DNA of 64,000 nucleotides, taken from contig NZ_BMJT01000007.1 of NCBI RefSeq assembly GCF_014643595.1, positions 1-64,000 on the forward strand. The letters are read 5' to 3'. Source of the DNA: Lysinibacillus alkalisoli. Its GTDB lineage: Bacteria > Bacillota > Bacilli > Bacillales_A > Planococcaceae. How positions within the stretch are numbered: the first letter of the stretch is position 1; each line of letters opens with the position of its first letter. The translations under genes and the position numbers were made by a program. This document shows positions 7,509 to 17,528 of the stretch, piece by piece. The notes below the pieces were generated by a model. That model had not been told where the DNA came from and made no database searches. It worked only from the letters and a program-made list of their open reading frames with translations.

Positions 7509-7817
7509 ATTTCAATTCACCTGCTCATATAGAGAATGACTCGATACGATGCAATCGAAACTATCAAGCCTTTCACAAGATATTTCAATCCACACTCCCC
7601 ATGTAGGGAGTGACGGCGCACCCATACCAATTAATAAACATCTAACAATATTTCAATCCACACTCCCCATGTAGGGAGTGACATAGGTAATGTGGTGACC
7701 ATACAGGCACCTATTGAATTTCAATCCACACTCCCCATGTAGGGAGTGACTGCAGAGATTCAAGAGATGTTGGATCACGGATTTATTTCAATCCACACTC
7801 CCCATGTAGGGAGTGAC
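7509..7817 (-). CRISPR. CRISPR array B: four consensus repeats plus a degenerate end repeat, four spacers
   Basis: Identical 33-nt repeats lie at 7582-7614, 7650-7682, 7718-7750 and 7785-7817; a degenerate 32-nt copy at 7509-7540 marks the leader-distal end. Spacers are 7541-7581 (41 nt), 7615-7649 (35), 7683-7717 (35) and 7751-7784 (34). On the transcribed minus strand the repeat begins GTCACTCCC, contains the stem ACTCCC/GGGAGT, and ends GTGGATTGAAAT. That form is typical of type I-C repeats processed by Cas5d, and type III-B complexes often use such crRNAs in trans. No Cas6 or Cas5d gene is present here. Confidence 0.97.
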
Positions 7818-7966
7818 TGCGAGATATGGTTATCTCACGCATTTATTGTACTATATCTAGGGTTTATTGGAAAGTTCTTCATCCTATTCGATTCCATCAG
7901 CCCTTTATTTTGGTTATCTGGTGTGCGAACCCCCCAGGGATTTCATGGGCACTTCGGGTTCGCCAC
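7818..7966 (-). promoter_or_regulatory. CRISPR leader B
   Basis: Sequence next to the newest repeat of array B, nearly the same as leader A. Reading minus: a GCGAACCC/GGGGTTCGC inverted repeat at the far end (about 7925-7963), an AT-rich middle, a candidate promoter TTTCCA (7868-7873), 17 bp, TACAAT (7845-7850), and the palindrome GAGATA/TATCTC touching the first repeat. A second GGTTCGCAC copy (7970-7979) follows only in this leader. Confidence 0.75.
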
Positions 7967-8155
7967 ATCAGGTTCGCACAAAACAACTTTACAATTTATT
8001 TAAGTGCTTGATTTACTGCTGAACTTTATAGCCTAATCTCAAAATGGTTATGTTAACGATCCGTAAGTGATTTTCTAATAATAGACGTATATTCAAAAGA
8101 AGTTGGGACACAGCTAACTTTATCAATCAAAATCTCTGGCCTTTTACACATCATA
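7967..8155. other. Intergenic stretch between leader B and the DUF308 gene
   Basis: I see no gene here. It is AT-rich and contains GTTGGGACACAGC (about 8102-8114) and TCTGGCC (about 8135-8141), a layout resembling the GAGGCTGACACAAAGGCCAG element at 34702-34721; both stand just before a terminator hairpin. Confidence 0.4.
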
Positions 8156-8194
8156 AAAAGCATCATTTTCCTTATCAAAGAAAATGATGCTTTT
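8156..8194. terminator. Terminator downstream of the DUF308 gene
   Basis: AAAAGCATCATTTTC (8156-8170) and GAAAATGATGCTTTT (8180-8194) form a 15-bp perfect stem with a 9-nt loop and T-rich 3' arms on both strands. It lies 22 bases past the minus-strand stop codon at 8217. Confidence 0.85.
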
Positions 8195-8216
8195 AAGTGT
8201 GTTCATTATTTCATTA

Positions 8217-8768
8217 CTATACTCTATGAATTTTAAAATTACGTCTTAAATAAATATACAATAGTAAATCAATAATACCGATCGCAATTAAACTTGCACC
8301 GTATATTTGGAACAATGTCACAATACTTTCTACTGGACGAATCAATAAGAATAAAGCTAAGGCGATTAAACCAACGCTATAAATATAGAAAATACTCTTA
8401 TTGATACCAGCATTACGGTCAATGCCAATCGTATGAATTAATTGACGTACACCAATTAGTAAAATAATGACACCAATCAATAATGGCACAATTTTAATAA
8501 TCTCATCTGCAAAGAAATAAAGTATAACAGCTAGAACTACATAAAATACACCTGTTGTATATAATGCTAGGGGATTATGATGTGCTTTTTTAGCTTGAAA
8601 GCCATTAAATAAGCTAATCATACCAAGTAATGCTAAGTATAAACAAAAAATAATGACTACAGAATGATACGTTAATTTGGGCTTAAATAAAATAAATGCG
8701 CCTAAAGCAATACAAACAATACTGTTTATAATTAAATGTGCTCGTATTTTTTTGATTAGATCAATCAT
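8217..8768 (-). CDS. DUF308 / HdeD-family membrane protein
   Basis: 183 residues and almost entirely hydrophobic, with about six membrane-spanning segments in three pairs (for example IINSIVCIALGAFILF, VVIIFCLYLALLGMISLF, TGVFYVVLAVILYFF). Pairs of helices joined by short basic or acidic loops and the recurring L-x-G pattern fit the DUF308/HdeD family, whose members in other bacteria are linked to acid or membrane stress. The charged C-terminus (YLRRNFKIHRV) should be cytoplasmic. It stands alone, with its own terminator at 8156-8194, and is separated from rsmE by 79 bases. The specific function is not known. Confidence 0.8.
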   Translation of the reverse strand: MIDLIKKIRAHLIINSIVCIALGAFILFKPKLTYHSVVIIFCLYLALLGMISLFNGFQAKKAHHNPLALYTTGVFYVVLAVILYFFADEIIKIVPLLIGVIILLIGVRQLIHTIGIDRNAGINKSIFYIYSVGLIALALFLLIRPVESIVTLFQIYGASLIAIGIIDLLLYIYLRRNFKIHRV

Positions 8769-8847
8769 CGCTTTTCTCCTTTCTTATCCGTATTCTGTCA
8801 CATTTATCATACGTTATATTTATTAATAAGTCCATTTAATGTAAAAA

Positions 8848-9588
8848 TTATTCATACGCATATGAAATGGCAGATAATGCGTATAACGGTGCTGTTTCAG
8901 CACGTAGAATTCTTGGCCCTAAAGCTACAATATGAGCACCTGATGCTTTTAACTGCTGTTGTTCTTGACGGTCAATACCACCTTCTGGGCCAAAAATACA
9001 AAGTATAGATTGTACACCTCGCTCTTTTGCTTGTTGCAGATGCTCTTTAAAGGACTGACTTGTTATTGTTTTTGCTTCCTCTTCATCGGCAAGGAATACC
9101 ATATCGTATTGTACTAGTTGTGCAATAAGCTGTGAAAAAGTGCTCGTCTGTTGTATCACTGGTATTATTGTGCGGTGACTTTGTTCAGCAGCTTCTTTGG
9201 CAATCTTCTGCAACCGCTCTACTTTCTTTACACCTTTTTTGTCATTCCATTTTACAATGGAACGTTTGGCCTCAAATGGAATAAGTGCATGCATCCCTAA
9301 CTCTGTGCCTTTTTGTGTAATAAGCTCCAATTTATCACCTTTTGGTAAACCACACGCTATCGTAACTTGTACAGGCATTTCAGGCGATGTAATTATTTGA
9401 TTCGTGGTCACTACTGAAATTGCTTCATCTATTTGTGTAATCTTACAAATATGTGCTTCTGCTTTGACTACAACAATTATTTCATCTCCAACAGCCATAC
9501 GCATTACACGTGAGATATGTTTTGCATCGTCTCCTGTAATCGTTAACCTATCATTTACAAATTCTTGTTCGCTAAAATAGCGTTGCAT
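8848..9588 (-). CDS. rsmE: 16S rRNA (uracil1498-N3)-methyltransferase RsmE
   Basis: 246 residues, SPOUT-class methyltransferase that makes m3U1498 in 16S rRNA. The N-terminal PUA-like part begins MQRYF and has HISRVMRMAVGDEIIVV. The C-terminal knot has the SAM-binding signatures IFGPEGGI (about residue 198) and LGPRILRAETAPLYAL near the end, all standard for RsmE. I start at the ATG of MQRYF because GAGGAG lies eight bases upstream; a GTG and an ATG just before it would sit on top of the ribosome-binding site. It is the last gene of the hrcA-to-rsmE block, 54 bases after prmA, with a hairpin in the gap. Confidence 0.95.
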   Translation of the reverse strand: MQRYFSEQEFVNDRLTITGDDAKHISRVMRMAVGDEIIVVVKAEAHICKITQIDEAISVVTTNQIITSPEMPVQVTIACGLPKGDKLELITQKGTELGMHALIPFEAKRSIVKWNDKKGVKKVERLQKIAKEAAEQSHRTIIPVIQQTSTFSQLIAQLVQYDMVFLADEEEAKTITSQSFKEHLQQAKERGVQSILCIFGPEGGIDRQEQQQLKASGAHIVALGPRILRAETAPLYALSAISYAYE

Positions 9589-9602
9589 TCCCATCACTCC
9601 TC

Positions 9603-9637
9603 AAAAAAACGCCAATAACAAATTTGCTATTGGCGTT
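9603..9637 (-). terminator. Hairpin with T-tract between prmA and rsmE
   Basis: AACGCCAATA (9608-9617) pairs with TATTGGCGTT (9628-9637). On the minus strand the stem is followed by TTTTTTT (the A-tract at 9603-9609) and at once by the rsmE ribosome-binding site, so it should act as a partial terminator or attenuator that lowers rsmE relative to prmA. Confidence 0.75.
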
Positions 9638-9642
9638 CTGTT

Positions 9643-10593
9643 TTATTGTGGTTTCTTAGCTGTAATTGCTACCCAGTCTTCCATCGTTACTGTTTCAACA
9701 ATTTCAAAACCAGACGCAACTAGTGCTGCTTTTACTTCTTCTTTTTTGGCACCAATGATACCTGATGTAATATATAAGCCGCCTGGTTTCACTACTTTAA
9801 AGGCATCGTCTGTAAATGATAAAATCACTTCTGCTAAAATGTTAGCTACTACAACATCGGCTTGTTGTTTTACGGTATCTAATAAATTACCATGGTGTAC
9901 CTCTACTACATCATCGGCACGATTTAATGCAATATTTTCTTTTGCTGCACGCACAGCTACTTCATCTAAATCAAGGGCATGTACATGTTTTGCTTTTAAA
10001 AGGGCTGCACCAATTGATAATACACCTGAGCCGGTGCCAATATCAATTACAGTCTCGCCTTCTTTTAAATATTGTTCCAGTGCTTGTAGACATAAAATAG
10101 TTGTAGGATGAGTGCCAGTGCCAAAAGCCATACCAGGGTCAAGCTCAATGATTAACTCATCACTATCAACTGGCTCATAAGCTTCCCAAGATGGTACGAC
10201 AGTAAAGCGTTGCGAAATTTTAACAGGGTGGTAATACTGTTTCCAAGCATTTGCCCAATCTTCCTCATTCACTTCTTTAATCGTTACAATGTTACGACCA
10301 ACATCAATATTAAAAGCATGTAGATTTGTAATAGCTGCTTTCACTTCTTCAATTGTTTCATGCAAAAAGCTTGATTCCGATAAATAAGCTTTCACAATAA
10401 CTCCGTCATCCGGAAAATCATTAGCATCCAGTGCATAAATCTCACCAAATCGGTCTTCTCGCTCTTTCGTTAAATCGGCTGCGTCCTCAATTACAACACC
10501 GCTAGCACCAGCCTCATGTAAAATATGGGATACAGCTTCTACTGCTTCATTCGTTGTATGAATGGAAATTTCAGTCCAATGCACGTTCGCCAC
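9643..10593 (-). CDS. prmA: Ribosomal protein L11 methyltransferase PrmA
   Basis: 316 residues, normal length. PrmA trimethylates ribosomal protein L11 using SAM. The N-terminal substrate-recognition domain begins [20 protein letters not shown], with GASGVVIED, and is followed by a class I methyltransferase fold with motif [16 protein letters not shown], the acidic [11 protein letters not shown] end of strand 2, and motif [12 protein letters not shown]. The preceding [14 protein letters not shown] stretch is a PrmA hallmark. It lies five bases after dnaJ and shares the heat-shock gene block, as in B. subtilis (yqeT). Confidence 0.96.
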   Translation of the reverse strand: MANVHWTEISIHTTNEAVEAVSHILHEAGASGVVIEDAADLTKEREDRFGEIYALDANDFPDDGVIVKAYLSESSFLHETIEEVKAAITNLHAFNIDVGRNIVTIKEVNEEDWANAWKQYYHPVKISQRFTVVPSWEAYEPVDSDELIIELDPGMAFGTGTHPTTILCLQALEQYLKEGETVIDIGTGSGVLSIGAALLKAKHVHALDLDEVAVRAAKENIALNRADDVVEVHHGNLLDTVKQQADVVVANILAEVILSFTDDAFKVVKPGGLYITSGIIGAKKEEVKAALVASGFEIVETVTMEDWVAITAKKPQ

Positions 10594-10598
10594 TCCTC

Positions 10599-11714
10599 TT
10601 ATTTAAATTTCTTTTTCATTTTATCAAAGAATGAATCACCATCACCTAGCTCATCACCGCTAATTTCAGCAAATTCTTTTAATAACTCTTTTTGTCGTTC
10701 TGTCATTTTTGTTGGTGTGACTACATTAATTGTAATAATTTGGTCACCTGTACCATAACCATTAACATTTTTCACGCCTTTACCACGCAAACGTTGGCGT
10801 TGACCAGATTGTGTACCTGCTTTAACATTTAATTCACCTTTACCTGACAATGTAGGAATCTCTACTGTACCGCCTAATGCAGCTGTGGTGAACGGGATAT
10901 TTAATTCAAAGAAGATATCATCACCATCGCGGTCAAAATATTCATGACGTTTTACGCGGAATACAACGTATAAATCTCCTGCTGGACCACCGTTGATCCC
11001 TGGCTCTCCCTCACCTGAGACACGCATTTGTTGACCATTATCCACACCTGCTGGCACTGTAATTTCAATCGTTTTTGGACGATTTACTTTACCCGCACCA
11101 TGACAAGTTGAACATTTCTCTTTAATTTCTTTACCTGTACCATCACAATAACGACACGTTGAACGATTCATCATGCGACCAAATGGTGTATCTACCGCTT
11201 GGTTAATCTCACCTGTACCATTACAATGTGAACATGTAGTTGGCTTTGTGCCTGGTTTTGCGCCAGAGCCATGACAAGTTGAACATTCTTCTTCTTTTGT
11301 AATCTTAATTGTTTTCTTAACGCCATGCACAGCTTCTTCAAAGGTTAAATCGACACGGTATTGCAAGTCATTTCCTTGTCTTGGTGCATTTGGGTCACGA
11401 CGGCCTCCACCGCCAAAGAATGAGCTGAAAATATCTTCAAATCCACCGAAACCGCCACCACTAAAGCCGCCTGCTCCGCCACCGAAACCTTGATTAGCTC
11501 CTGCATGACCAAAACGGTCATAGTTTGCACGCTTTGTATCATCGCTTAATACTTCGTATGCTTCTGCAATTTCTTTAAATTTTTCGTCCGCACCCGCTTC
11601 TTTATTAATATCTGGGTGGTATTGTTTTGATAATTTACGATAGGCTTTTTTGAGTTCGTCTTTAGATGCCGATTTTTCTACACCTAATACTTCATAGTAA
11701 TCGCGTTTTGCCAT
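10599..11714 (-). CDS. dnaJ: Chaperone DnaJ (Hsp40)
   Basis: 371 residues. DnaJ delivers unfolded clients to DnaK and stimulates its ATPase. In order: the J domain ([16 protein letters not shown] tripeptide in YHPDIN near residue 35), a Gly/Phe-rich linker (about 75-110), four zinc-binding repeats [24 protein letters not shown] and CSTCHGAG (about 145-205), and the C-terminal client-binding domains. Two ATG codons lie in tandem; I chose the second (MAKRDYY), the common family start, eight bases after GGAG. It is downstream of dnaK, with a terminator-like hairpin between, so part of its expression may be reduced. Confidence 0.97.
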   Translation of the reverse strand: MAKRDYYEVLGVEKSASKDELKKAYRKLSKQYHPDINKEAGADEKFKEIAEAYEVLSDDTKRANYDRFGHAGANQGFGGGAGGFSGGGFGGFEDIFSSFFGGGGRRDPNAPRQGNDLQYRVDLTFEEAVHGVKKTIKITKEEECSTCHGSGAKPGTKPTTCSHCNGTGEINQAVDTPFGRMMNRSTCRYCDGTGKEIKEKCSTCHGAGKVNRPKTIEITVPAGVDNGQQMRVSGEGEPGINGGPAGDLYVVFRVKRHEYFDRDGDDIFFELNIPFTTAALGGTVEIPTLSGKGELNVKAGTQSGQRQRLRGKGVKNVNGYGTGDQIITINVVTPTKMTERQKELLKEFAEISGDELGDGDSFFDKMKKKFK

Positions 11715-11776
11715 CATTCACACTCCGATTCTTTAACATACGTTTCATTCTAACAAGAGTTGCTTGTTTTCGCACT

Positions 11777-11815
11777 AAAAAATATCGACAAAGCCCTAAG
11801 CTTGGACTTTGTCGA
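11777..11815 (-). terminator. Terminator-like hairpin between dnaK and dnaJ
   Basis: TCGACAAAG (11785-11793) pairs with CTTTGTCGA (11807-11815). On the minus strand the stem is followed by TATTTTTT. Position right after dnaK suggests the chaperone transcript is partly stopped here, giving more DnaK than DnaJ. Confidence 0.75.
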
Positions 11816-11853
11816 CATAGTAAGCCAACACAGCTTTGGCTCTAATAGTTCAA

Positions 11854-13692
<1,839 letters not shown>

Positions 13693-13740
13693 TTATGTTC
13701 CTCCTAAATAATCATTGTTCTTTGCTTTATTTAAAACGAA

Positions 13741-14307
13741 TTATTCGTTAACAGAAACCATAGATGGACGAATAACACGGTCTTTTAATTGATAGCCTTT
13801 TTGCATTTCGCGTAACACTACGCCTGATGGCTGGTCGGCATCTTGTTCTTGCATAACAGCTTGATGGAAATTAGGGTCAAACTCTTTACCGAGTGCCTCA
13901 ATCACAGTTAAGCCTTCTTTTTCAACAGCTTCTACTAATGATTTATAAACCATCTCAATGCCTTTAACAATCGATGCGCTTTCTTCTGTCGTTGCTTCAA
14001 CTTGTAATGCGCGCTCAAAATTATCTAAAACAGGAAGTAAATCTGTTAATAAACCTTGCGCACGATATTTTTGCATGGCCTCGCGCTCTGTTGTTTGACG
14101 TCGACGCACATTGTCAAAGTCTGCACGTAAACGCAAATGGCGCTCTTGCTCATCCGCAAGTTGTGCTTTTAACGTTTCGATTTCCTCTTGTAGTAATTGC
14201 TCCGTTGTTTTTTCTTCTACTGTTTCAGTTGATTCTTCAGTGACAGTCGCTTCTTCAGCTGTCTCCACTTCATCAACTGGCAGTGTCTCTTTTTTTTCTT
14301 CTGTCAT
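13741..14307 (-). CDS. grpE: Nucleotide exchange factor GrpE
   Basis: 188 residues. GrpE releases ADP from DnaK. The first ~45 residues are a low-complexity stretch of Glu, Thr and Val (disordered), followed by the long dimerising coiled coil (LQEEIETLKAQLADEQERHL) with the family signature RADFDNVRRRQTTER, and the beta domain at the C-terminus containing GVVLREMQKGYQLKDRVIRP. It lies 14 bases after hrcA and 51 before dnaK in the same operon. Confidence 0.97.
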   Translation of the reverse strand: MTEEKKETLPVDEVETAEEATVTEESTETVEEKTTEQLLQEEIETLKAQLADEQERHLRLRADFDNVRRRQTTEREAMQKYRAQGLLTDLLPVLDNFERALQVEATTEESASIVKGIEMVYKSLVEAVEKEGLTVIEALGKEFDPNFHQAVMQEQDADQPSGVVLREMQKGYQLKDRVIRPSMVSVNE

Positions 14308-14321
14308 GATTGACCTCCTAC

Positions 14322-15332
14322 TCAGCCTTTTGAAAAGGCTCGTGTTAAATCGCTACGCACCAACTCAACTAATGTGATTACACGTTCATAATCCATGCGA
14401 GTAGGGCCTATAATGGCAATGGCTCCTTGACTTTCACCAGCTTGATACGACGCAGTAATCACACTGCAATTTTCCATCGCTAACTGCTCATTTTCTGAGC
14501 CGATACGAATTTGAATACCACTTGCATTTGGAATGAATAAATTAAACACGTCTTGTCTTGTTTCAATCATATCCATTAACAAACGAAGTTTATCCACATC
14601 ATGAAACTCAGGCTGTCTTAACATATTTGTTTTTCCACCATAGAAAAGCTTATTTTCACTTGGTGCTGTCTGTGTTAAAGCTGTAATAAATTGATGTGCC
14701 GAATGGATATGTTGCTGTAACAATCGCTGGACTTCTACTTCTAGTAAAATAGCAAATTGATCAAGTGGCACATTATATAAACGCTCATTCAATATATTAA
14801 CAGCTTTCTCTACATCAGAAGCAGTAAAATCCTCTGGAATCGTAAATATGCGATTTTCGACATGTCCTCGATCTGTCACAATAATAGCTACTGCTGTATC
14901 ATCATTTAGCGATACAATGGAAAACTTTTTAATACGATGGCTTTGAACATCTGGACCTAACATAATAGACGTATACGACGTCAACTGTGATAAAATAGCA
15001 GCCGATTTACGTATCACTTGCTCTGTTTCTAATTGTTGACTCGTAAAAACAGATTTGATTTGTTGCAGCTCATCTCGCTTCAGCTTTTTTGGCTGTAATA
15101 AATGGTCTACATAAAATCGGTACCCTTTATCGGAAGGCACACGCCCTGAAGATGTATGTGTTTTTTCAAGCAATCCCATTTCTTCTAAATCTGCCATCTC
15201 ATTTCGAATTGTAGCTGGACTATACATAATATGCTCTTTTTTCGAAATTTGTCGTGAGCCTACTGGTTGTGCTGACGTGATAAAATCGTCTACGATGACT
15301 TGCAAAATTTCTAGCTGTCGATTCGTTAACAT
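14322..15332 (-). CDS. hrcA: Heat-inducible transcription repressor HrcA
   Basis: 336 residues. HrcA binds the CIRCE operator and represses class I heat-shock genes; GroEL keeps it active. The N-terminal winged helix (NRQLEILQVIVDDFITSAQPVGS) is followed by the recognition helix region YSPATIRNEMADLEEMGLL and the TSSGRVPSDKGYRFYVD element typical of the family, then a GAF-like domain. Its own promoter region carries a perfect CIRCE (15348-15374), so it regulates itself and the following grpE, dnaK and perhaps dnaJ. Confidence 0.98.
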   Translation of the reverse strand: MLTNRQLEILQVIVDDFITSAQPVGSRQISKKEHIMYSPATIRNEMADLEEMGLLEKTHTSSGRVPSDKGYRFYVDHLLQPKKLKRDELQQIKSVFTSQQLETEQVIRKSAAILSQLTSYTSIMLGPDVQSHRIKKFSIVSLNDDTAVAIIVTDRGHVENRIFTIPEDFTASDVEKAVNILNERLYNVPLDQFAILLEVEVQRLLQQHIHSAHQFITALTQTAPSENKLFYGGKTNMLRQPEFHDVDKLRLLMDMIETRQDVFNLFIPNASGIQIRIGSENEQLAMENCSVITASYQAGESQGAIAIIGPTRMDYERVITLVELVRSDLTRAFSKG

Positions 15333-15347
15333 TTTTCATCACCTCTG

Positions 15348-15374
15348 TTAGCACTCATTAATAGGGAGTGCTAA
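15348..15374. promoter_or_regulatory. CIRCE operator upstream of hrcA
   Basis: TTAGCACTC (15348-15356), nine bases, GAGTGCTAA (15366-15374): an exact match to the CIRCE consensus bound by HrcA. It ends about 15 bases before the hrcA start codon, between the ribosome-binding site and the promoter. Confidence 0.98.
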
Positions 15375-15421
15375 TATAGTTATAATTTATCAAACGATAC
15401 GTTTGATGTCAACGGTAACGC

Positions 15422-16564
15422 TCACTGTTCTAATAAAAATTGTGAGAATACTGTATTGCCAACAAAACGACCTTGTTTCGTAAGACGCAAATGACTAGCT
15501 TGACGTTCTAATAAACCTTGTTCGATAAGTGGCGTAACCACTTTTGGAAAAGCAGTCTCTATACTTTGATTGAAGCGTTCGTAAAATTGTTGCTCATTTA
15601 CACCAGCTGTTTTTCTAAGCCCTAAAAACATCTGCTCTTCCATACACTCACTCATACTTACAATATGCTCATGAATACGTGCATCACCTTCTTGAACAGC
15701 CTCCATATATTTTTTTAGAGGGCCATGATTGCTGTAACGTATACCATTGACATAACCGTGTGCACCTGCTCCTATACCAAAGTACTCATCATTATCCCAA
15801 TAAATTGTGTTGTGTAGCGATTGATGATTAGCTTTAGCAAAATTACTAATCTCATATTGATGCATTTGATGTTTATCCATTTCTTGCATTAATATACGAT
15901 ACATTTGTGCTTCTAACTCTGGTGTTGGCAATGGCAAGCGACCTTTATTATATTCAATATAAAAAATGGTTTTCGGCTCTACTAATAAAGAGTACGCGGA
16001 ATAGTGAGGTAATTGTAAATCTAATGCCGTTTGCAAAGATTGTTGCCATTGTGCCATCGTTTGGTCTGGTAAACCATACATTAAATCAATGCTAATATTT
16101 GTAAATCCTACTTTTTTTGCTGTATCAATCGTATGAAAAACATCACCATTATTATGTGTACGTCCTAAGCGATGTAAAAGTGTCAAATCAAATGATTGCA
16201 CGCCCATACTTAAACGATTAACGCCACCTTCGATTAAAGCGATTAATTTATCTTCTGTTAATTCATCTGGATTGGCTTCTGATGTAAATTCCTTAATTTG
16301 TTGTATAGGTACATATTGTTGAATTAAGCTTAATAAGCGGCTAAGTTGTTGTGCAGACAATGCTGTTGGTGTACCCCCACCTAGAAATATTGTTTCTACT
16401 TGGGCAAAGCTTTCTGGTGAGCGTTGATGCCAAATATGTAACTCTTGACCAACGGCTTCAATATAATCGTCTACAGGCTGATTTGCAAAATAAAACTTAT
16501 TAAAATCACAATAATTACAAATTTGATGACAAAACGGAATGTGAATATAAATGCCTCGTGCCAT
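15422..16564 (-). CDS. hemW: Radical SAM heme chaperone HemW
   Basis: 380 residues. HemW is a radical SAM protein that binds heme and hands it to target proteins; it was long annotated as oxygen-independent coproporphyrinogen oxidase. The cluster motif is C12-x3-C16-x2-C19 followed by Asp-Phe, the HemW form; true HemN enzymes have a fourth cysteine there. IFLGGGTPTALS and the HemW-type C-terminal domain (GRFVGNTVFSQFLLEQ) agree. In B. subtilis it sits between lepA and hrcA; here it is still next to hrcA but lepA is 5 kb away, with inserted genes between. Confidence 0.95.
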   Translation of the reverse strand: MARGIYIHIPFCHQICNYCDFNKFYFANQPVDDYIEAVGQELHIWHQRSPESFAQVETIFLGGGTPTALSAQQLSRLLSLIQQYVPIQQIKEFTSEANPDELTEDKLIALIEGGVNRLSMGVQSFDLTLLHRLGRTHNNGDVFHTIDTAKKVGFTNISIDLMYGLPDQTMAQWQQSLQTALDLQLPHYSAYSLLVEPKTIFYIEYNKGRLPLPTPELEAQMYRILMQEMDKHQMHQYEISNFAKANHQSLHNTIYWDNDEYFGIGAGAHGYVNGIRYSNHGPLKKYMEAVQEGDARIHEHIVSMSECMEEQMFLGLRKTAGVNEQQFYERFNQSIETAFPKVVTPLIEQGLLERQASHLRLTKQGRFVGNTVFSQFLLEQ

Positions 16565-16677
16565 AATACAACCTACTCTCTTTATTATCTTGTTTTATTA
16601 TAGGGAATAACATCGCACTTCGCGAAGGAATCCTCTAGATACACTTGCTCTTCTAATGACAAGAGGGCTACCTCCAT

Positions 16678-17430
16678 TTATTTTGCTTGAGTTACGACCG
16701 TTGATAAATAAGCAAGCGCAATAAAAACACCACCAATTATATTACCAATTGTAACAGGTAGCAAATTACTTAACATATTAAGCAGAGTGATATTATGCTG
16801 TGGCAACTGAGCAACTACACTAAATAATGTCATGTTAGCAATACTATGTTCAAACCCCATTGTAATAAAAGGCAGAATACAACAAAAAATAATAAGAATA
16901 CGCCCTACTTCTGTTTGCATTTTGAAATTCGCCCAAACTGCAATGCACACTAACATATTACATAAAATACCTCTTACCAAAAGAGCCGTAAAGGAAGGTG
17001 TTATCTTAAGGGTTGCAGTTTGGATAACCCCTTCTTGAAATGCCTCGTGCATTAAGCCTGACCAATAAAACAACGAGCCTATGATAACAGCACCTATAGC
17101 ATTCCCAATATAACTACTTATTGTTGCTTGCACCGCTTGTATTTTAGTAATATGTTTTGTTTGATATGTAATAGTCATCAATAATGGATTACCTGTAAAT
17201 AAATCTGCACCAGCCATCAGCACTAAAGTAAGTGCAATACCAAATGTTGCACCTTGTACTAATTTAACATAAGGTTCACCTTGTAATTGGCTTCCTAAAG
17301 TCAACAATAATAACATACCAAATCCAATATACATACCACCAAGGATGGTTTGATAAAAGTAGGCTTTTTTATGTTGTTGTAACATCATTACCTTATCTTG
17401 TGATGCACGAATGATTTTTTCTATTGTCAT
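16678..17430 (-). CDS. Formate/nitrite transporter (FNT) family channel
   Basis: 250 residues with six membrane segments, the usual FNT length. FNT proteins are pentameric channels for formate, nitrite, hydrosulfide or similar small anions. The repeated-half pattern is visible: LGGMYIGFGMLLLLTL in the first half and the broken helix region ADLFTGNPLLMTITY (FTGN is the conserved loop), then NAIGAVIIG, and FEHSIANMTLFSV in the second half, with the pore histidine in the HSIANM segment. I start at the ATG of MTIEKII (17430), six bases after GGAGG; the frame is open 32 codons further upstream without a ribosome-binding site. Substrate not predictable. Confidence 0.88.
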   Translation of the reverse strand: MTIEKIIRASQDKVMMLQQHKKAYFYQTILGGMYIGFGMLLLLTLGSQLQGEPYVKLVQGATFGIALTLVLMAGADLFTGNPLLMTITYQTKHITKIQAVQATISSYIGNAIGAVIIGSLFYWSGLMHEAFQEGVIQTATLKITPSFTALLVRGILCNMLVCIAVWANFKMQTEVGRILIIFCCILPFITMGFEHSIANMTLFSVVAQLPQHNITLLNMLSNLLPVTIGNIIGGVFIALAYLSTVVTQAK

Positions 17431-17528
17431 CATTTTCCTCCAAAAATATAGGCTTTTAACAAAATAAGTGGTAAAGGAAAATGATACGCATCCCTTACCA
17501 CTTATCTGCTGTTTGTGATCATACACAA

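Noticed and set aside
7746-8011. Two plus-strand open frames across the end of array B and the leader
   Set aside because: They read through a CRISPR repeat and the leader, have no ribosome-binding site, and the leader copy at 652-798 does not keep the frames.
1-8200. cas1, cas2, cas6, csx1/csm6 or other CARF genes
   Set aside because: I looked at every frame around the Cmr operon and none of them is present; the only extra gene is the DUF6602-like one.
16565-16677. Possible hairpin between the FNT gene and hemW
   Set aside because: Only short, interrupted complementarity (CTCTT/AAGAG type) without a T-tract; not enough to call a terminator.
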